Below, piece by piece: positions 62,781 through 64,000 of a stretch of 64,000 nucleotides of DNA. The stretch comes from Sthenelais limicola (Eukaryota; Annelida; Polychaeta; Phyllodocida; Sigalionidae). Under the pieces are notes generated by a model. That model saw nothing but the letters and a program-made list of their open reading frames with translations. It did no database searches and was not told where the DNA came from. The translations under genes and the position numbers were made by a program. The first letter of the stretch is position 1, and each line of letters starts with the position of its first letter. Where the stretch lies: the NCBI GenBank assembly GCA_942159475.1, contig OW804094.1, positions 22,729,323-22,793,322 of the forward strand. The letters run 5' to 3'.

Positions 62781-64000
62781 TATACAGTGGTTGTTGGGGA
62801 GATGGTAGGCTGAGAGGGCTTCACCTCCTCCCTCTATATATACTTATACAGTGGTTGTTGGGGAGATGGTGGTAGGCTGAGAGGGCTTCACCTCCTCCCT
62901 CTATATATACTTATACAGTGGTTGTTGGGGAGATGGTAGGCTGAGAGGGCTTCACCTCCTCCCTCTATATATACTTATACAGTGGTTGTTGGGGAGATGG
63001 TAGGCTGAGAGGGCTTCACCTCCTCCCTCTATATATACTTATACAGTGGTTGTTGGGGAGATGGTGGTAGGCTGAGAGGGCTTCACCTCCTCCCTCTATA
63101 TATACTTATACAGTGGTTGTTGGGGAGATGGTGGTAGGCTGAGAGGGCTTCACCTCCTCCCTCTATATATACTTATACAGTGGTTGTTGGGGAGATGGTA
63201 GGCTGAGAGGGCTTCACCTCCTCCCTCTATATATACTTATACAGTGGTTGTTGGGGAGATGGTAGTAGGCTGAGAGGGCTTCACCTCCTCCCTCTATATA
63301 TACTTATACAGTGGTTGTTGGGGAGATGGTAGGCTGAGAGGGCTTCACCTCCTCCCTCTATATATACTTATACAGTGGTTGTTGGGGAGATGGTAGGCTG
63401 AGAGGGCTTCACCTCCTCTATAATATACTTATACAGTGGTTGTTGGGGAGATGGTAGGCTGAGAGGGCTTCACCTCCTCCCTCTATATATACTTATACAG
63501 TGGTTGTTGGGGAGATGGTGGTAGGCTGAGAGGGCTTCACCTTCCCCCTCTATATATACTTATACAGTGGTTGTTGGGGAGATGGTGGTAGGCTGAGAGG
63601 GCTTCACCTCCTCCCTCTATATATACTTATACAGTGGTTGTTGGGGAGATGGTGGTAGGCTGAGAGGGCTTCACCTCCTCCCTCTATATATACTTATACA
63701 GTGGTTGTTGGGGAGATGGTAGGCTGAGAGGGCTTCACCTCCTCCCTCTATATATACTTATACAGTGGTTGTTGGGGAGATGGTAGGCTGAGAGGGCTTC
63801 ACCTCCTCCCTCTATATATACTTATATAGTGGTTGTTGGGGAGATGGTAGGCTGAGAGGGCTTCACCTCCTCCCTCTATATATACTTATACAGTGGTTGT
63901 TGGGGGGATGGTGGTAGGCTGAGAGGGCTTCACCTCCTCCCTCTATATATACTTATACAGTGGTTGTTGGGGAGATGGTGGTAGGCTGAGAGGGCTTCAC
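62781..64000. repeat. 66/69-bp tandem array, about 18 units, open at the window end
   Basis: Unit TATACAGTGGTTGTTGGGGA, GATGGTAGGCTGAGAGGGCT, TCACCTCCTCCCTCTATATA, TACTTA. An optional GGT (GATGGTGGTAGG) gives 66- and 69-bp forms, mixed irregularly; one unit near 63420 is shortened in CTCCCTCTATATAT. Units are almost identical, which suggests recent expansion or homogenisation. Confidence 0.95.

Overview
This window looks like intergenic DNA from an animal nuclear genome, most likely a marine invertebrate. It is AT-rich, CpG is not obviously depleted, no gene has a long open frame, and roughly half of the sequence can be assigned by eye to interspersed or tandem repeats. One tandem unit (GAGTGAGTGAG, then TTTACGCC, then a matching GGGCG arm) resembles, from memory only, an abundant gastropod/bivalve repeat, so a mollusc is a weak guess. 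Nothing looks bacterial: no operons, no Shine-Dalgarno spacing, no CRISPR array. I found no complete protein-coding gene, tRNA or intact rRNA.

The main occupants are short non-autonomous elements with terminal inverted repeats (TIRs), which I named A to I because I cannot match them to database names. Family A (about 235 bp, TIR GGGTCAGATTTTCAG) has about 50 full or partial copies, some 11 kb in all. Family B (about 400 bp, TIR TGTGATGTGTT) has about 20, family C (about 350 bp, TIR AATAGGGG) about 10, family D (about 200 bp, end CAGTCTAGGCCC) about 7, and families E, G and I are rarer. Family F is the GAGTGAG tandem hairpin repeat. H is a single 2.05-kb TIR element carrying seven internal copies of a palindromic 17-mer. 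J is a retroposon 3-prime end. There are also two non-autonomous Helitrons with textbook termini, a candidate foldback element built on GGGCCGACGCGG units, and decayed non-LTR retrotransposon (LINE) coding and 3-prime-end fragments.

Layout: 1-9.7 kb, A/B/C copies, a 28S rRNA fragment inside a C element, a LINE coding fragment and two CpG-rich patches. 9.7-24 kb, D/E copies, a Penelope-like motif, two Helitrons and sparse unique DNA. 24-29 kb, a LINE C-terminal fragment, A copies and element H. 29.4-29.9 kb, a long pyrimidine tract. 30-44 kb, B copies alternating with A, and two promoter-like CpG-rich patches with short candidate first exons. 42-49 kb, minisatellites grown from element ends and the foldback-like element. 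49-62 kb, more A/B/C with clear nesting. 62.4-64 kb, two tandem arrays, the last running off the window.

Nested insertions give a relative order. A sits in B and in C, B sits in A and in E, and C sits in B and in G, so several families were active in overlapping periods. Three tandem arrays begin exactly at a truncated end of a transposable element, which suggests element termini repeatedly seeded local tandem amplification. Any host gene would have to be introns or distant exons; the only hints are four CpG-rich promoter-like patches and a few short open frames ending at consensus splice donors. All coordinates of element ends are read by eye and may be off by a few bases.
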